Positions 1-14,579 of a DNA stretch of 64,000 nt are shown here, one piece after another. Where the stretch lies: contig OX442432.1 of the NCBI GenBank assembly GCA_949361645.1, positions 7,162,118 through 7,226,117 of the forward strand. The letters are read 5' to 3'. The first letter of the stretch is position 1. Each line of letters begins with the position of its first letter. The notes under the pieces are model-generated. The model did not search any database, was not told the DNA's origin, and saw only the letters and a list, made by a program, of their open reading frames with translations. This DNA comes from Spongilla lacustris (Eukaryota; Porifera; Demospongiae; Spongillida; Spongillidae). The position numbers were made by a program, and so were the translations under genes.

Positions 1-2866
1 AGGACTCACGAATGTATTAGATCACACCACACACTGCTAAGAGGAGACAACAAGGTCACATCCAGAATCTGCACAAGGTTCACAAATGTCCTAGGCAACT
101 AAAAGTAGAAATGTGGGTGTGGTTTATATGTTATGTGTGGAAGGGTGTGTACATCTGTGTGAGCATGGTGGGGGTGGGAGAGTGTGTCCATGCATGCTAT
201 ACCTTGGCGTGCAGTATATCCAGTGTCTTCTGGATGTTGAAGACATAACTCTCTGGTGAGTACTGTGTCTGTGAGTGAGTGAGTGAGTGAGTGAGTGAGG
301 GAGGGAGGGAGGGAGGGAGGGAGGGAGGGAGGGAGGGAGGGAGGGAGGGAGGTCATACCGCATTTTCACAATACGCACAGAGATCGTTGCCCCCAATCCA
401 GATGGTCACTACCTTCCAGTCCTGTTCAAAGTCAACACTCTAGGATTCAAAGAACAAAAGGTAAATGCTTTCGTTCACCAGGATATCTTACCGCATCACT
501 CTGGATTAGGCTGATAAGAGCCTCTGCCTGACCTGGGAGTGACCTGTAGTATACAGACACAGGTTAGTATACTGCCCGTACCACTTAGGTTAGTACAATC
601 AGGTTAGTATATTGCCAGTATACTCAGGTTAGTATACTGCCAGTATACTCAGGTTAGTATACTGCCAGTATACTCAGGTTAGTATACTGCCAGTATACTC
701 AGGTTAGTATACTGCCAGTATACTCAGGTTAGTATACTGCCAGTATACTCAGGTTAGTATACTGCCAGTATACTCAGGTTAGTATACTGCCAGTATACTC
801 AGGTTAGTATACTGCCAGTATACTCAGGTTAGTATACTGCCAGTATACTCAGGTTAGTATACTGCCAGTATACTCAGGTTAGTATACTGCCAGTATACTC
901 AGGTTAGTATACTGCCAGTATACTCAGGTTAGTATACTGCCAGTATACTCAGGTTAGTATACTGCCAGTATACTCAGGTTAGTATACTGCCAGTATACTC
1001 AGGTTAGTATACTGCCAGTATACTCAGGTTAGTATACTGCCAGTATACTCAGGTTAGTATACTGCCAGTATACTCAGGTTAGTATACTGCCAGTATACTC
1101 AGGTTAGTATACTGCCAGTATACTCAGGTTAGTATACTGCCAGTATACTCAGGTTAGTATACTGCCAGTATACTCAGGTTAGTATACTGCCAGTATACTC
1201 AGGTTAGTATACTGCCAGTATACTCAGGTTAGTATACTGCCAGTATACTCAGGTTAGTATACTGCCAGTATACTCAGGTTAGTATACTGCCAGTATACTC
1301 AGGTTAGTATACTGCCAGTATACTCAGGTTAGTATACTGCCAGTATACTCAGGTTAGTATACTGCCAGTATACTCAGGTTAGTATACTGCCAGTATACTC
1401 AGGTTAGTATATTGCCAGTATACTCAGGCCAGTACATGCTTATGATTATAAGTACTGTGACATCAGGTCACCTACACCCTCATCCTGTCACCTACACCCT
1501 CACCCTATCACCTACACCCTCACCTATCACCTACACCCTCACCTATCACCTACACCTTCACCTATCACCTACACCCTCACCTATCACCTACACCTTCACC
1601 TATCACCTACACCCTCACCTATCACCTACACCCTCACCTATCACCTACACCCTCATCCTGTCAAACCTCCCTTACTAGCTCATGCTGGTTGACCCAGTGC
1701 TAATGTGATCAACAGGCCAATGGGTGGGGCTCTATTGCTCCTGACCTACCCCTCCCACCTACCCCTCCTACCTACCCTCCCACCTACTGGGACACAGCTC
1801 CAGATACAGCTTGGTTGAATTTGGCATCAGGTGTGTTTTCTGCTCCTGTTGCAATTGAAAACCCTTTTATGGCTTTGTTATACTGTTTGAGGACATCTGT
1901 AGAGGGAGGGGCAGGAGGGAGAGGGGAGGGGCAGGAGGGAGAGGGGAGGGGAGATAAGGGAGGGGAGAGACCTTAGGATAAGTTGGTCAAGTGTACGCAC
2001 ATAACGTACTTGGCATGGTGGCCACAGTGGTAAGGTCACCATCACCGCCAATACTGTGTGTGAAATGGCATGAGAAAGGGTATATACCACAAGACCCAGG
2101 AGGTTACCTGGTCTCCATGATACCCCCCCCCCCCCCCCCCACCCCCAGGAGGTTACCTCCATGATACCCCCCCCCCCCCCCCCCCCTCACCCCAGTAGGT
2201 TACCTCCATGATACCCCCCACCCCTCAGGAGGTTACCTCCATTATGCCCCCCACCCCTCAGGAGGTTACCTCCATTATGCCCTTCACCCCCCAGGAGGTT
2301 ACCTCCATGATACCCCCCTGTACTCCACCAGAGCTGTAAGGATGGTGCGGGCTTTAGCTCCTAGTGCTGCCTGAAAGGTTTACCACAGTGAATACAGGCC
2401 TTCGTGGGACGCGAGCGTACCGTTATCGAGTCACCAAGTGCTGCGACTACCTTGACAGCAGATGGCGACAACTGGTGGACTGAAATAGATAAACCACAAG
2501 TATTGTACCCGTACTATAATATTCATTTGCCGAGTTACCTGTTTTAGCAGTGGTGGCAGTTATTGCGCCGCAATGGAAGTCACAACCTACACTCTATATT
2601 AATTTAAAAAATGGCATATTAAATCGCGGAGGGGGCACTGTGAATACTTCCACTCACATCCAGTAACCCTGCGGCACTCAGCCCATCACCGTCACTATCG
2701 AGCGCCGGACGACTGCTATTGATGACTCGTTCCAACTTGGCCAGCCATTGATCTGTCGTACACTAGCTATGATTCACTCAGGCTACACACAGAGTCGCTT
2801 GCCTTGCGCTTCCACCAACACGGCGTAGCACAGTAGAAGACACAACGCTCCGCGACGGTAAATCAT
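1..2866 (-). CDS. PLB1-like: Phospholipase B1-like lipase (5' part; continues past left edge)
   Basis: SGNH/GDSL-family phospholipase B that hydrolyses acyl esters of phospholipids at the cell surface. Eleven exons are visible on the minus strand: 2803-2866, 2658-2752, 2539-2593, 2421-2479, 2303-2370, 2010-2053, 1788-1896, 492-543, 359-439, 203-262 and 10-98. The ATG is at 2866, followed by a hydrophobic signal peptide. Block I (VAALGDSIT, nucleophile Ser) is in exon 4. IGGDGD is in exon 6, and WIGGNDLC (block III Asn) is in exon 9. Exon 10 (YSPES...NIQKTLDILHAK) and exon 11 ([15 protein letters not shown]) follow animal PLB1 closely. Exon 1 uses a GC donor (gcaagc). Exon lengths and phases match the plus-strand copies at 11.6 and 18.4 kb, except exon 10 (60 versus 66 nt). 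The Asp/His block and any membrane anchor lie outside the window, so activity cannot be judged. Confidence 0.9.
294..352. repeat. (GGGA)n microsatellite in PLB1 intron
   Basis: A (GGGA)n tract follows a short GTGA run (about 272-296). It lies in the intron between PLB1 exons 10 and 9, so it is a TCCC tract on the sense strand. Confidence 0.95.
592..1430. repeat. 25-bp minisatellite in PLB1 intron
   Basis: About 33 near-identical head-to-tail copies of a 25-bp unit containing AGGTTAGTATACTGCCAGTA. They fill most of the intron between PLB1 exons 8 (492-543) and 7 (1788-1896). The first and last copies are slightly diverged and the core is homogeneous, which points to recent expansion. Confidence 0.97.
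1470..1668. repeat. 19-bp minisatellite
   Basis: Roughly ten copies of CCTATCACCTACACCCTCA with small variants, in the same PLB1 intron as the 25-bp array. Confidence 0.9.
2096..2327. repeat. Tandem copies of an exon end plus splice donor
   Basis: Read on the minus strand, the end of PLB1 exon 5 and its donor (GGTATCATGGAG|gtaacc, junction at 2303/2302) are repeated about five more times downstream in the intron. Spacers are C/G-rich. Each copy keeps the GT dinucleotide. Confidence 0.75.
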
Positions 2867-3250
2867 AACGTTGAATCTGAATTTTAAATGTTTGTGCATG
2901 TACAACCCATACGTCATTCACGACGAATGCCCGGCCCATTCCAATTAGGACTATTAATTATTAATTACAATTAATAGTCCTTGCTTTCTATAGATCGAGC
3001 TCTTTCATGGTCACATGACGCGTGGGCTTTAATTGCTTTATTGTCCTCCATCTTGGTGCTTGGTTTACTGTGGAAATATATGAGCTTATGCTCGGGTTTT
3101 TGGTATTTTTGATAAGTTATTACGCTCCGAGGGCACAGGTAAAAATCGTATGTTTTGCAAATGTTATTTTTGTGTTAGAGCACAATAATATACGTCTAAA
3201 CGACACCCTGAACTAATGTAACACACCTAAACCCATACTTCTCCATAGTA
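2867..3250 (-). promoter_or_regulatory. Conserved 5' flank of PLB1 with CLEAR-like E-box
   Basis: This upstream sequence is preserved in the second duplicated unit (16269-16640). Both copies contain GTCACATGAC, at 3010-3019 and 16396-16405. It is one base from the palindromic GTCACGTGAC element bound by MiT/TFE and USF bHLH-zip factors. The promoter role is inferred from position and conservation only. Confidence 0.45.
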
Positions 3251-4332
3251 CAACGCGCACCAATATGGCGGGTAATTAGATGATGAAGCTATTAAATCAC
3301 GCGATTAAATACATGGATTGGAAACGAGGCTGATATACGGCTGAATTACGGTATTCCTAATTTCCATCCGTGTTGCGCTTGAGGGCTATTCTTAGAGTCG
3401 CGAAATCGCAGAAACAAAAAGCTACACTTGGGTAAGTTGGTTTCTTTCTAATTAAGAGGCAGGTTTTACTAATAGGATCAGTCAAGCTTTACTTTTGAAA
3501 GCAATGTATAAGCCTGTTAAAGCGTTGGATCACTTAAGCTTCGAGTAACGAAATCTCCTGAACAACTTCCCGTACAACAGATCTGAAAACTTTGAACTAC
3601 ACCCCTGAAACCCGTCCACTGGGATCAGCATCCATGTCATATTCGTCCGAGTCAACAGCAAACTCACCAATTCAGAATCCATGTAGGCGCAACACGGATG
3701 GTTTTCTGGTACACGTAGATTACGGAACCGTTTCCAATCCATGTATTTAATATCCCTGATATGATCTAGTTCATATTCGTATCATGGAAATTAATCGATT
3801 GCCGTCGGCATTTTCATTTAAGCGTTCCACCGTTTTGCGTGATAACGTCCTATGTTAGTCTTGACCTATCTTCAATCATACATCGGGTGATCCAATAGAG
3901 GGTTTTAGAAAAGTACTCCATATTAGGCATCACGTGCGCATGACAATAATATTATGCTTTATTACAGACACGCATACATAACATGTTAATTCGCCGCAAA
4001 TTGTAAGTCAACTAACTAACACATCAAACCCCTTGTGCATCACGAACAGCATCAATTGCTGTCGTCAACTCGCTTACGCTACAAATAATAAAGAATGTAA
4101 CGATGCTTGTAAAAATAGTTAGGTATTACTAACTGGTCCTGATTGAAGTTTACCAACTGATTTGCTGTTAAACCTGATCATGATACTTAAACGCAATCTT
4201 ATACTGCATGCATCTTAGAATACAATTAAAGAAAATATATATTGCTGCATGTGTTATCAACGTAAGAAATCTATCTTGGTCAAAATATAAATATACAAGT
4301 ACCAAAGCGTATACGCGACATAGTTGTAAATA
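3251..4332. other. Non-coding intergenic flank
   Basis: Mostly AT-rich spacer between the divergent PLB1 genes. Parts are shared with 17575-18310. No convincing exon or RNA gene was seen. Confidence 0.6.
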
Positions 4333-4618
4333 AACAAGTAAATAAAAAACATTTTCTCTGAGAAAGTTGGTGGCATATAGGATTTGAAGGCAATGGTGGT
4401 GTAAAAAGGAAGGAAACAAGGGTCTAATAATAAGAGAAAATGCAATAGTCCTATATTTAGCACATTTCTACATGTAGGATGTTCATGTGCTAAATATAGG
4501 ACTATTCCATTTTCTCTTATTATTAGACCCTTGTTTCCTTCCTTTTTACACCACCATTGCCTTCAAATCCTATATGCCACCAACTTTCTCATAGAGAATG
4601 TTTTTTATTTACTTGTTT
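4333..4618. repeat. Long inverted repeat, arms about 135 bp
   Basis: The left arm (4333-4467) reads as the near-perfect reverse complement of 4490-4618 around a short loop near 4470-4488. Short mirror ORFs in the arms are by-products. It sits where homology between the two PLB1 intergenic units breaks, so it is probably a foldback element or the scar of a rearrangement. Confidence 0.85.
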
Positions 4619-4645
4619 CATTAATTTTTGTTCATACCCGATTAT

Positions 4646-4766
4646 TAGTCTCGGCCCCAGACCCGTTTGCAGCAGCAGATGGATACATCACCGCTATGCG
4701 GAAACAGCCCAAGACTGTGCAAACGATGATCATTGTTACGTACATTTGGGTCTGGGTATGAGACTG
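4646..4766. mobile_element. Decayed foldback MITE of the TAGTCTCG family
   Basis: The left end TAGTCTCGGCCCCAGACCC and right end GGGTCTGGGTATGAGAC are inverted copies, with a GGATACATCACCGCTA-like core. It resembles the elements at 15860 and 27810. No clean target duplication remains. Confidence 0.65.
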
Positions 4767-5807
4767 AGAAAGAGTAGAGCCTGGTAGCTTAATCGATTCA
4801 TGCTTGCGTATCAAAGGCTGTGATATCTGGACATGTGTCTAAAAGACATTTTTAGTACACATGTAGGGGGCTAAAATCTGTTGCCATACGCTTGTTTCGC
4901 CCATCAGTATCATTGCGGTGCTAGCCCTTTAATGTACAGTTGTCATCCCAGGAAGGTTCAGTCACTCTTTTTTGATGTGCAATGTATTATCGCGTCATAA
5001 ATTAATATTACATTGTTACTGCTACTCCCCCAGACCCAATTGGTGTCAGTGTCACATGATGCACACCATGACTACAACACAACATAGCAACTACTTCCAG
5101 AGCCTACTATCAATGTCTGAAATCATGACACCATAGGTATACACAGGCTTGAGCAGGGGGCAGGCAAAAATCCACATTCTGCGGCAAAAACAGACTAACA
5201 ATCCTGCTCCAATACACACAACAACTGCAACAGTCCATTCTGAGTTGCAAAACACCAACATTTTCAAGTCACCACCAGCCATGTCAGCTGAACTCCAATC
5301 AAGGACCAAATATAAGCACTCCACTTATTACATTCTGGAGGAAGCTTCAACAAATCTGATCCATGAAAAGTGTGATGCACCATCACTAACTCCACACACC
5401 TACATTGTACACAACCATCACCAAGTCTGGTCCCTAAATCCACTGAACAATCTCCACAGTACATGCCATCATCATATTGCATTGCCAACCTAAGCCTCTC
5501 AAAAATTTCAGGACCAACATCATTCAAACACTACTGTCATCCTCCTATATATGTAGAGTACACCAGTGAAATAGTGAATCATTCATATTTATATCATACC
5601 TTTACTTTTAGTTGTGACCTGCACACAGTAAGTGTTCAAATGAAATCTTAGAAGTGTTGATGGACTGCAACAACACTGTAAAGTTACATGTATACATGAG
5701 CAAATAAATTGCTTTAATTTGTTGAGTGTAGATACCTTAGTTCAGGTAAACAGAAGCCATATCAACTCCAGCAGACCTAAATATATGTTTTGTCATCAGA
5801 TAAGATG
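4767..5807. other. Intergenic, no recognised gene
   Basis: AT-rich spacer. A short minus-strand stretch near 5450-5527 (GPEIFERLRLAMQ) resembles one at 6970-7017 (YPEIGKRISLAMQ), so remnants of a duplicated exon may be present. No full gene could be built. Confidence 0.4.
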
Positions 5808-5985
5808 CAGGAGCAGATACAGGGGAGGGGGGGGGGGGGGTTGCAACCCCCCCTTTTGTCCAAATTCACTTTTTTTTTCTCCCTTGCAGTTGTACGCAAC
5901 AGAAACCCCCCCCCCCCCCCCCCTCCACTCGTCTTATTATTAATTATAACAACCCCCCTTTTCTGAAATCCTGTATCCGCCCCTG
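5808..5985. mobile_element. hAT-like MITE with G/C homopolymers
   Basis: The ends are inverted: CAGGAGCAGATACAGG on the left and CCTGTATCCGCCCCTG on the right, matching the CAGGGGCGGAT-type termini common in hAT MITEs. Poly-G and poly-C runs flank an AT-rich centre. There is no coding capacity. An exact 8-bp target duplication could not be defined. Confidence 0.7.
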
Positions 5986-6639
5986 AGATGTTCAAAAAAG
6001 CAATGAATACAAACATGCATTTACTGCAATCTACAAAGTGATGGCTGTACATGTACCTGGTAAACACTCTACAAGCCCATATACAGGCACTTCCTTCTCC
6101 CCACCTGTTACTAGACACTTACGTCACTTCGAACGATGAATGCAGTGTCTTACTGATGTTCCATTAAGCTTTTGTTCTTTCTTTCAAAGCTCTTTAACCT
6201 GGTGTTGGTAGTGGCTCAGTAAATGTCACCTGTACACCACCATTACCTTTTTCTTTTTTTTTTACAGCTTGTAGCTTCATTGTGTACCAATTGACAAATG
6301 ACTGGTGTATGGAGAAATAAGGTAATATGGGTGCTGGTAGCTCCCCTACGAGTGTCTCTCCCATGGTAGCTGATTGCTCATTTGCAGGGAGGCAGACTGG
6401 TAGCTGTAGGACCCACTGCTGTATCTTGGTGGTGTTCCGTACAGCTGCTATTTTTTTTCTGGTGTTGGTAGAGGCTCAGAACCAAATGTCACACCACCAT
6501 TTTTGCAACTGACAGAAGACACTGACGCACATCTCTACAGAGTAGATAAAGAAACATGACTAATACACTCAACTCAATGCGGCATTCATTTACCTTGATA
6601 TTGGACCAACATCTTTACACTATATCCAGAACATTAAAG

Positions 6640-6830
6640 CCATATCAGCTAACAGCAGAACACATAGTGGGAAGGGCGGCATGCTCAGGCAAGCCATTGA
6701 GACCTATGCATACCTCAAAAGGTCTTCAAATGGAGAATGCCCTTAAAATTCTGCAGAACTATGTGGCTTGCTGCCTCCATGTCTGCTTTGATCCCCCATC
6801 AACCTGGCTGTAACACCTACAGTAAATATT
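6640..6830. repeat. Dispersed direct repeat, copy a
   Basis: About 180 bp, from the AGCAGAACACA-AGTGGGAAGGGC region to CCATCAACC-TGGCTGTAACACC. It is repeated at 7400-7585 with scattered substitutions. Function unknown. Confidence 0.75.
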
Positions 6831-7399
6831 ATATTGTATGACCACAATGATAACACACAATTTTGCCTCCCACCTCATTTATAGTCAAATGTGTCTGATC
6901 ATGAGCTGTCATTAGGATGACTGCATCTCCATATGTGACACACACTATACCTTCATTAAACTGCCATTGCATTGCCAAACTAATCCTCTTTCCAATTTCA
7001 GGATAAGCACCACACACTTATTGTTCACTTTTGTAGCACCACTGGAGGACCATATCAATCTTCTCCATACATGTAGATGTACAGTACTCTTCATGTACTC
7101 TTCTATACGTGGAGTACACCAGTCAAATAGCGTATCATGATTTTTATATCCATACCTTTGTTTTCCTCTCCAAAGTTACACATGTAACCTGCACAGCTAG
7201 GAAGCATTCTAAAATGTTAAAACAGAATGGAAGAATCAAGTCTTGGAGGTGTTGACAAAGACATATATGTAGCAACAGGACTACAGGAGACATGTAGGCA
7301 ATACAAGCAGACTCCAATACAAGCAGGACAGCATGCTTAGTAAACAGAAGCCATATTCAGTCACCGCAGTGCACTTCAAAGAAACATTGAATTAAATTA

Positions 7400-7585
7400 T
7401 GCAGGCAGAACACAATAGTGGGAAGGGCTAAACGTCATGGCTCAGGCAGGCCATCGACACTTATGCATACCTCAATAGGTCTTCAAATGGAGAATGCCTT
7501 TAGACTACTGCAGAACTATGTGGCTTGCTGACTCCATATCTGCCTTGATCCCCCATCAACCTTGCTGTAACACCTATAGTATGTA
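7400..7585. repeat. Dispersed direct repeat, copy b
   Basis: Second copy of the 6640-6830 repeat. Further similarity links 5480-5600 with 6965-7160, so this part of the intergenic region grew by local duplication. Confidence 0.75.
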
Positions 7586-7839
7586 TGACCACAATGATAG
7601 AACCACACATGTCTGAGCTGTCAGTAGGATGACACCTTCCCCCACACAGTAGCTGAATAGAACCGTCTGAGAGAATGTGCAGGATGGAGGAATGAGGTTG
7701 CCCTGGTAATATGGGCACTATGTCCATGTTGACTTTGCAACGCAAAGGTTTATAAACATTATTTTATAATACATGCACGCATGCATGTACATGTTCAAAA
7801 TACGTATTGTATCACTCAGTCGAATTCGAACATATGTAC

Positions 7840-8216
7840 CTTTGGGGTTTATTGGTAGATATCTTTCTAAGCCCATTATCCTTAGCTTGCGGTAGCATTT
7901 GCTTCGTGCAGCATGTTGATCTGTCAGTCGTTCTTGCAATCGCATTCTTTTCGTAGGAGAAGCGATGGAATCGTCGCGATGTTCTGCACTGTTCATGGCC
8001 TCATTGTACCGTTGCCGCTTTAAAGATAGTATTGGCTCGGGGTTCTTGTGATATTTTCCCCACTCAGCAGTTTGCTTTTGATCGGAGTTCTGGTGATATC
8101 GTTCTTCCTCAGCGGTTGGTTTTGGTTCGGGGTTCCGATGATATCGTTCTCGAGCTTTTTCTTTGCTCTCTTCTGACGATAGCTCTTTCAATATTTCCTC
8201 TCGCTTTTGGTAGGCA
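7840..8216 (-). CDS. Uncharacterised charged repeat protein, possible single exon
   Basis: An open frame with a plausible acceptor (ccgcag, just above 8216) and donor (AAAG|gtacat at 7840/7839). It encodes a basic, Glu-rich stretch with three imperfect repeats of about 15 residues around RYHRNPEPK, RYHQNSDQK and KYHKNPEPI, followed by a Lys/Arg-rich tail (SPTKRMRLQERL). Such R-Y-x-x-N-P-E-x-K repeats occur in many uncharacterised, often transposon-associated, invertebrate proteins; this parallel is from memory. No ATG fits the frame and neighbouring exons could not be joined with confidence. It could belong to a mobile element inside the 4.3-11 kb insertion or to a lineage-specific gene. Confidence 0.35.
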
Positions 8217-8259
8217 CTGCGGAATTTTTTCAAAAATGCTCAAACGATTAAAATATTAT

Positions 8260-10980
8260 TATCGTTAGAAAGAGCAAAAAAAGTTGTGTTTTTCAGTATT
8301 TCGTGCGTCACCGTACCATTTTTAGCACCGGAGATATGTAGCGCCAAAGTGACAACTTTTTTAGTACAGCGGTCAATGCGTAATCGTAATAAAAACTGTG
8401 ACGGTTGAGGAACAATAATGCATAACCTTGCTATTCCGTAAAATATTAATTCCAAACATTGCATATAAGTAGTTCTGACTTTGTTAAGACTTTTAGATGG
8501 TTTTTCATCACATGTATATTTTCAAATTGTGAACAAAAAACTGACTAGCATGCATACACTTGAGCACAATATCAAGAATATTATTTTCATTGGCCACAAA
8601 CACTAAATCACCAATTAAATAGTCCACGAGCATGTCAATGACCATGCATCAACTAGTTATTCTTCAGATTCATCGATCATTCAATATTTTTGGTAACTTC
8701 CTTTATGAGTTATCTGCCCATCGTATAGTACGTTGGTGAAATTTACATGCACCTTGCACAGAAGTTAAATTAGTAAATACTCTGGAAATGAAGGTTTGCT
8801 ACTCCTGTGGAATTGTCATGCATAGCATGCAACTATAACTTTAAGATTCTAACATTCACAGCTACACTTGAAAACCATAGTAGAGCGTATTTTAATGGTG
8901 GTATACTATGTATAAAGGCCCTCATCTGGCTGACTATTGTACTCGTTGCAGTACCAGTGCACTGAGCTATGGCTGTTCGGTTGACATCAACACTTTTGAT
9001 TATATATACATGTATTATATTGCTGCAATCTATGTCATTAGAGTCAGCTGAAATTCTGATTCGTTTAACGAGTTCTGCAAGCACCATGCTTTTGCCTCCA
9101 CTCTGAGATCTTCCGCTAATAGACCCGTCATATGGCTCATATCACGCGCTTTCTGATTAGGCTCGTGGCTCTTGTTCCAGAATGGTCCATTTGGGATGCC
9201 AAGCTGCATTGGTTCTGATTTCTGAAAAGAACCCGTGGTGTTTGACGCGGATAACGCGTCGTACATGGCTATCTGTAGTACGCACACCCTCAGTGACGTC
9301 ACGTAATCAAATACATTTACTGAAGAATCCTAACATTTAAATACAATTCCTTAAATTTTAAGCTTTTCTGCTTTTATAGCAATGTTTAGTATGGTTAGCA
9401 AATGTCCAAAAAATTATTAAAAATTATATGGTTACTTTAGGGACCTCTGAATAGTATGACATGATTTTCATCTCTTAAGTCGAATTAATTCGGCCGTACT
9501 GATGCTAAGCAGCACTCATATAAAAAACCTTATAAAAACAATTCTAACTTCACAACGAATTGGAGTTAAGAGTTCAAACATTCCATATATAAAGCTACTA
9601 TAATGAGCTATCTGTGCAACAAAAAGGAGCTCTTAAGTCGAACTATTTGTTGAGTTGTAAGCCAAAAACCTTAACCTGAAGATACCTTAATGCTTTGACC
9701 CTGAAAATTCAGTGTCAGATAGGAATTCCGACAATTTTAGTGATCCAAACCCAAAAGTTATGATCTAAGTTATAAAAAATGATATTTCTGTAGATCCTGG
9801 TGTATAGTACCGTATCGGTCCAAAGATGTTCAGTAACTGGCGCATCGTAGAAGGTACCCTGCGCTTCGTCAAATCTTTATGAAACTTCGTAGAAATATAG
9901 AAGGATGAATTATCTAGAGGGGAGAGTACTTACCGTGGAGGGGACGCAGCGTTTTGGAGTCGAAAATCGTGGCCAGAAAACTATATTCGATTTGAACAAC
10001 ACTTAATAAATACGGTGCGTGTTTTAAAACTTAAAAACTAGTCTGGTCTATTGCTCACGCATTCGGCAGTCGTTCTGAATGCATAGTAAGCCACAATGAA
10101 GCACAATGAAGCTACCAGATCGTTTTTACCAAATGGTGTCAATAAAATTTTTTAAAATTGCAAACAGAAAAATTTTCTTCTGACGTCTAGGATTTTACGG
10201 TCTTAAATCACGGATTCCGCAGTGCCTACTTTTGGAGGTATTCCGCTCGACGTTTAGCTCTAGCCTTACGCTGACATGAACGCATTTTGACAAAAACAGC
10301 TTCACTAACAAAAGCAAACGATATAAACACCTTAACTACGAACAGGAACACCAAAGAAATAGCCTCACGTGTAGTTCTAATATTTAAGCTCAAGTAGGTG
10401 TGGCTTACAGCATCTATCATGCCCGTATGGCTTGAAACACACCATTTCTAGCCTGAGCTACTGTAACAAGCGATCCCCATGAACATACTCACTTGTACGG
10501 ATATAACTTGAAATTCTGAACCTATTGATACCACTGACGTTCTTTGAAACAGCTCCCGTGTTGAGTTTTTCCCCCAGTAAAGTTATCAATATATGTATTT
10601 ATGTTATCAGTTCCAGGTCCAATAGGATCCACGTGTATCTGACTCAAAAGGGCACTACCGCTTGAAATTCTGAACGTACTGGCACCGTTCGCGTCCTTTG
10701 AAACGGTTCTTATCTCGAGTACTTTACAAATAAAGGAAGGAGAAAATGGCCGCCGTTCCGTCTGGGGACGAGGAAAAACAGAATCCCTTTTGTTCTCATG
10801 AACAACACGGTTTTGCGACATCAAACAAACACGAAACGGCTCATTTTTGATTTCTTGTTCGATACCGACGACTAGCTAAGCCATCCGATTGATAGGAGTC
10901 CCGTTAGAAGCGGGTCCCGTTTTTTTAATTATATTCACAATCGGGGTCAAATCCTATATGAGAGTTACTAACGTAACTCT
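8260..10980. other. Intergenic, AT-rich, no recognised gene
   Basis: Contains only short ORFs. A direct repeat around TTGAAATTCTGAAC occurs at 10508 and 10660, and ATCTCTTAAGTCGAA-like strings recur near 9470 and 9635. No supported exon chain was found. Confidence 0.5.
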
Positions 10981-11000
10981 CGATACTTTACGATTAGAAT

Positions 11001-11036
11001 GTATTGCGCTGCGCATGCGCACTAAATCACATGACT
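11001..11036. promoter_or_regulatory. Conserved NRF1-like site plus E-box upstream of PLB1 copy 1
   Basis: CTGCGCATGCGCA (11009-11021) fits the palindromic NRF1 consensus, and TCACATGAC lies at 11027-11035. The same block is found at 18346-18372, 72-98 bp upstream of the ATG of PLB1 copy 2. The flanking sequence has diverged more than the block itself. Confidence 0.5.
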
Positions 11037-11177
11037 TTAACGACTGTTTACATATACTAGATGCCCGTTGCAGCTTTGCATACATCTTTTTTTTCATATA
11101 GAGTATAGACCATGCATTAATGGTTTACACGTACATAGTTGTATTTAAGTGACCCAACACTTCTTTAAAAACAACAT

Positions 11178-11236
11178 GCGGGGGAGGGGAGGGGAGGGGA
11201 GGGGAGGGGAGGGGAGGGGAGGGGAGGGGAGGGAGG
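11178..11236. repeat. (GGGGA)n microsatellite
   Basis: Pentanucleotide tract between the conserved NRF1-like block and PLB1 copy 1. It is absent from the second unit. Confidence 0.95.
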
Positions 11237-11584
11237 TATAAATTGCAGGCACAATACTTTTTTGAAAACAATATGTCACGTAGCAACGGGAGAACCGGTG
11301 ATTAAATATTCTAAATGAGCACCATTTAACGATATCAACAGCAGGAATAGAGCCCGTCACTGTCTGCGCATCGTTGAAAGGAGTCTAAAGAGTTCACATT
11401 TGTCGAAAACGGCCCAGCCAAACGCTCAAAAAAAAAAAAAAAACTAACACAGACAGACAAATACTTTATAGCAACGGGACAACCGGTAATTAAATATTCG
11501 GTACTTAAATGAGCGCCATTATTACCATTCCCATAGATATTAAAGTAACTTTAATATCTATGCCATTCCTTACACACAGCAGTT

Positions 11585-14565
<2,981 letters not shown>

Positions 14566-14579
14566 GTGAGTGTGCATAC

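Larger units (their letters stand above)
2303..4345. repeat. Segmental duplication, unit 1 (left part)
   Basis: Matches 15667-18316 in the same orientation. It covers PLB1 exons 1-5 and about 1.4 kb of flank. Differences are small indels, a deletion of the exon 3 region in the second copy, and transposons present in only one copy: one at 15860-15983, one at 16654-17574 and one at 18039-18148. Homology stops near 4345 and resumes at about 10990 against 18330. Confidence 0.85.

Noticed and set aside
592..1430. Regular 25-bp repeats resembling a CRISPR array
   Set aside because: Units are head-to-tail with no unique spacers, lie in an intron of a eukaryotic gene and have no cas genes nearby. 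It is a minisatellite.
4168..4761. Pairs of short ORFs reading FPSFLHHHCLQILYATNF on both strands
   Set aside because: They come from the two arms of the 4333-4618 inverted repeat.
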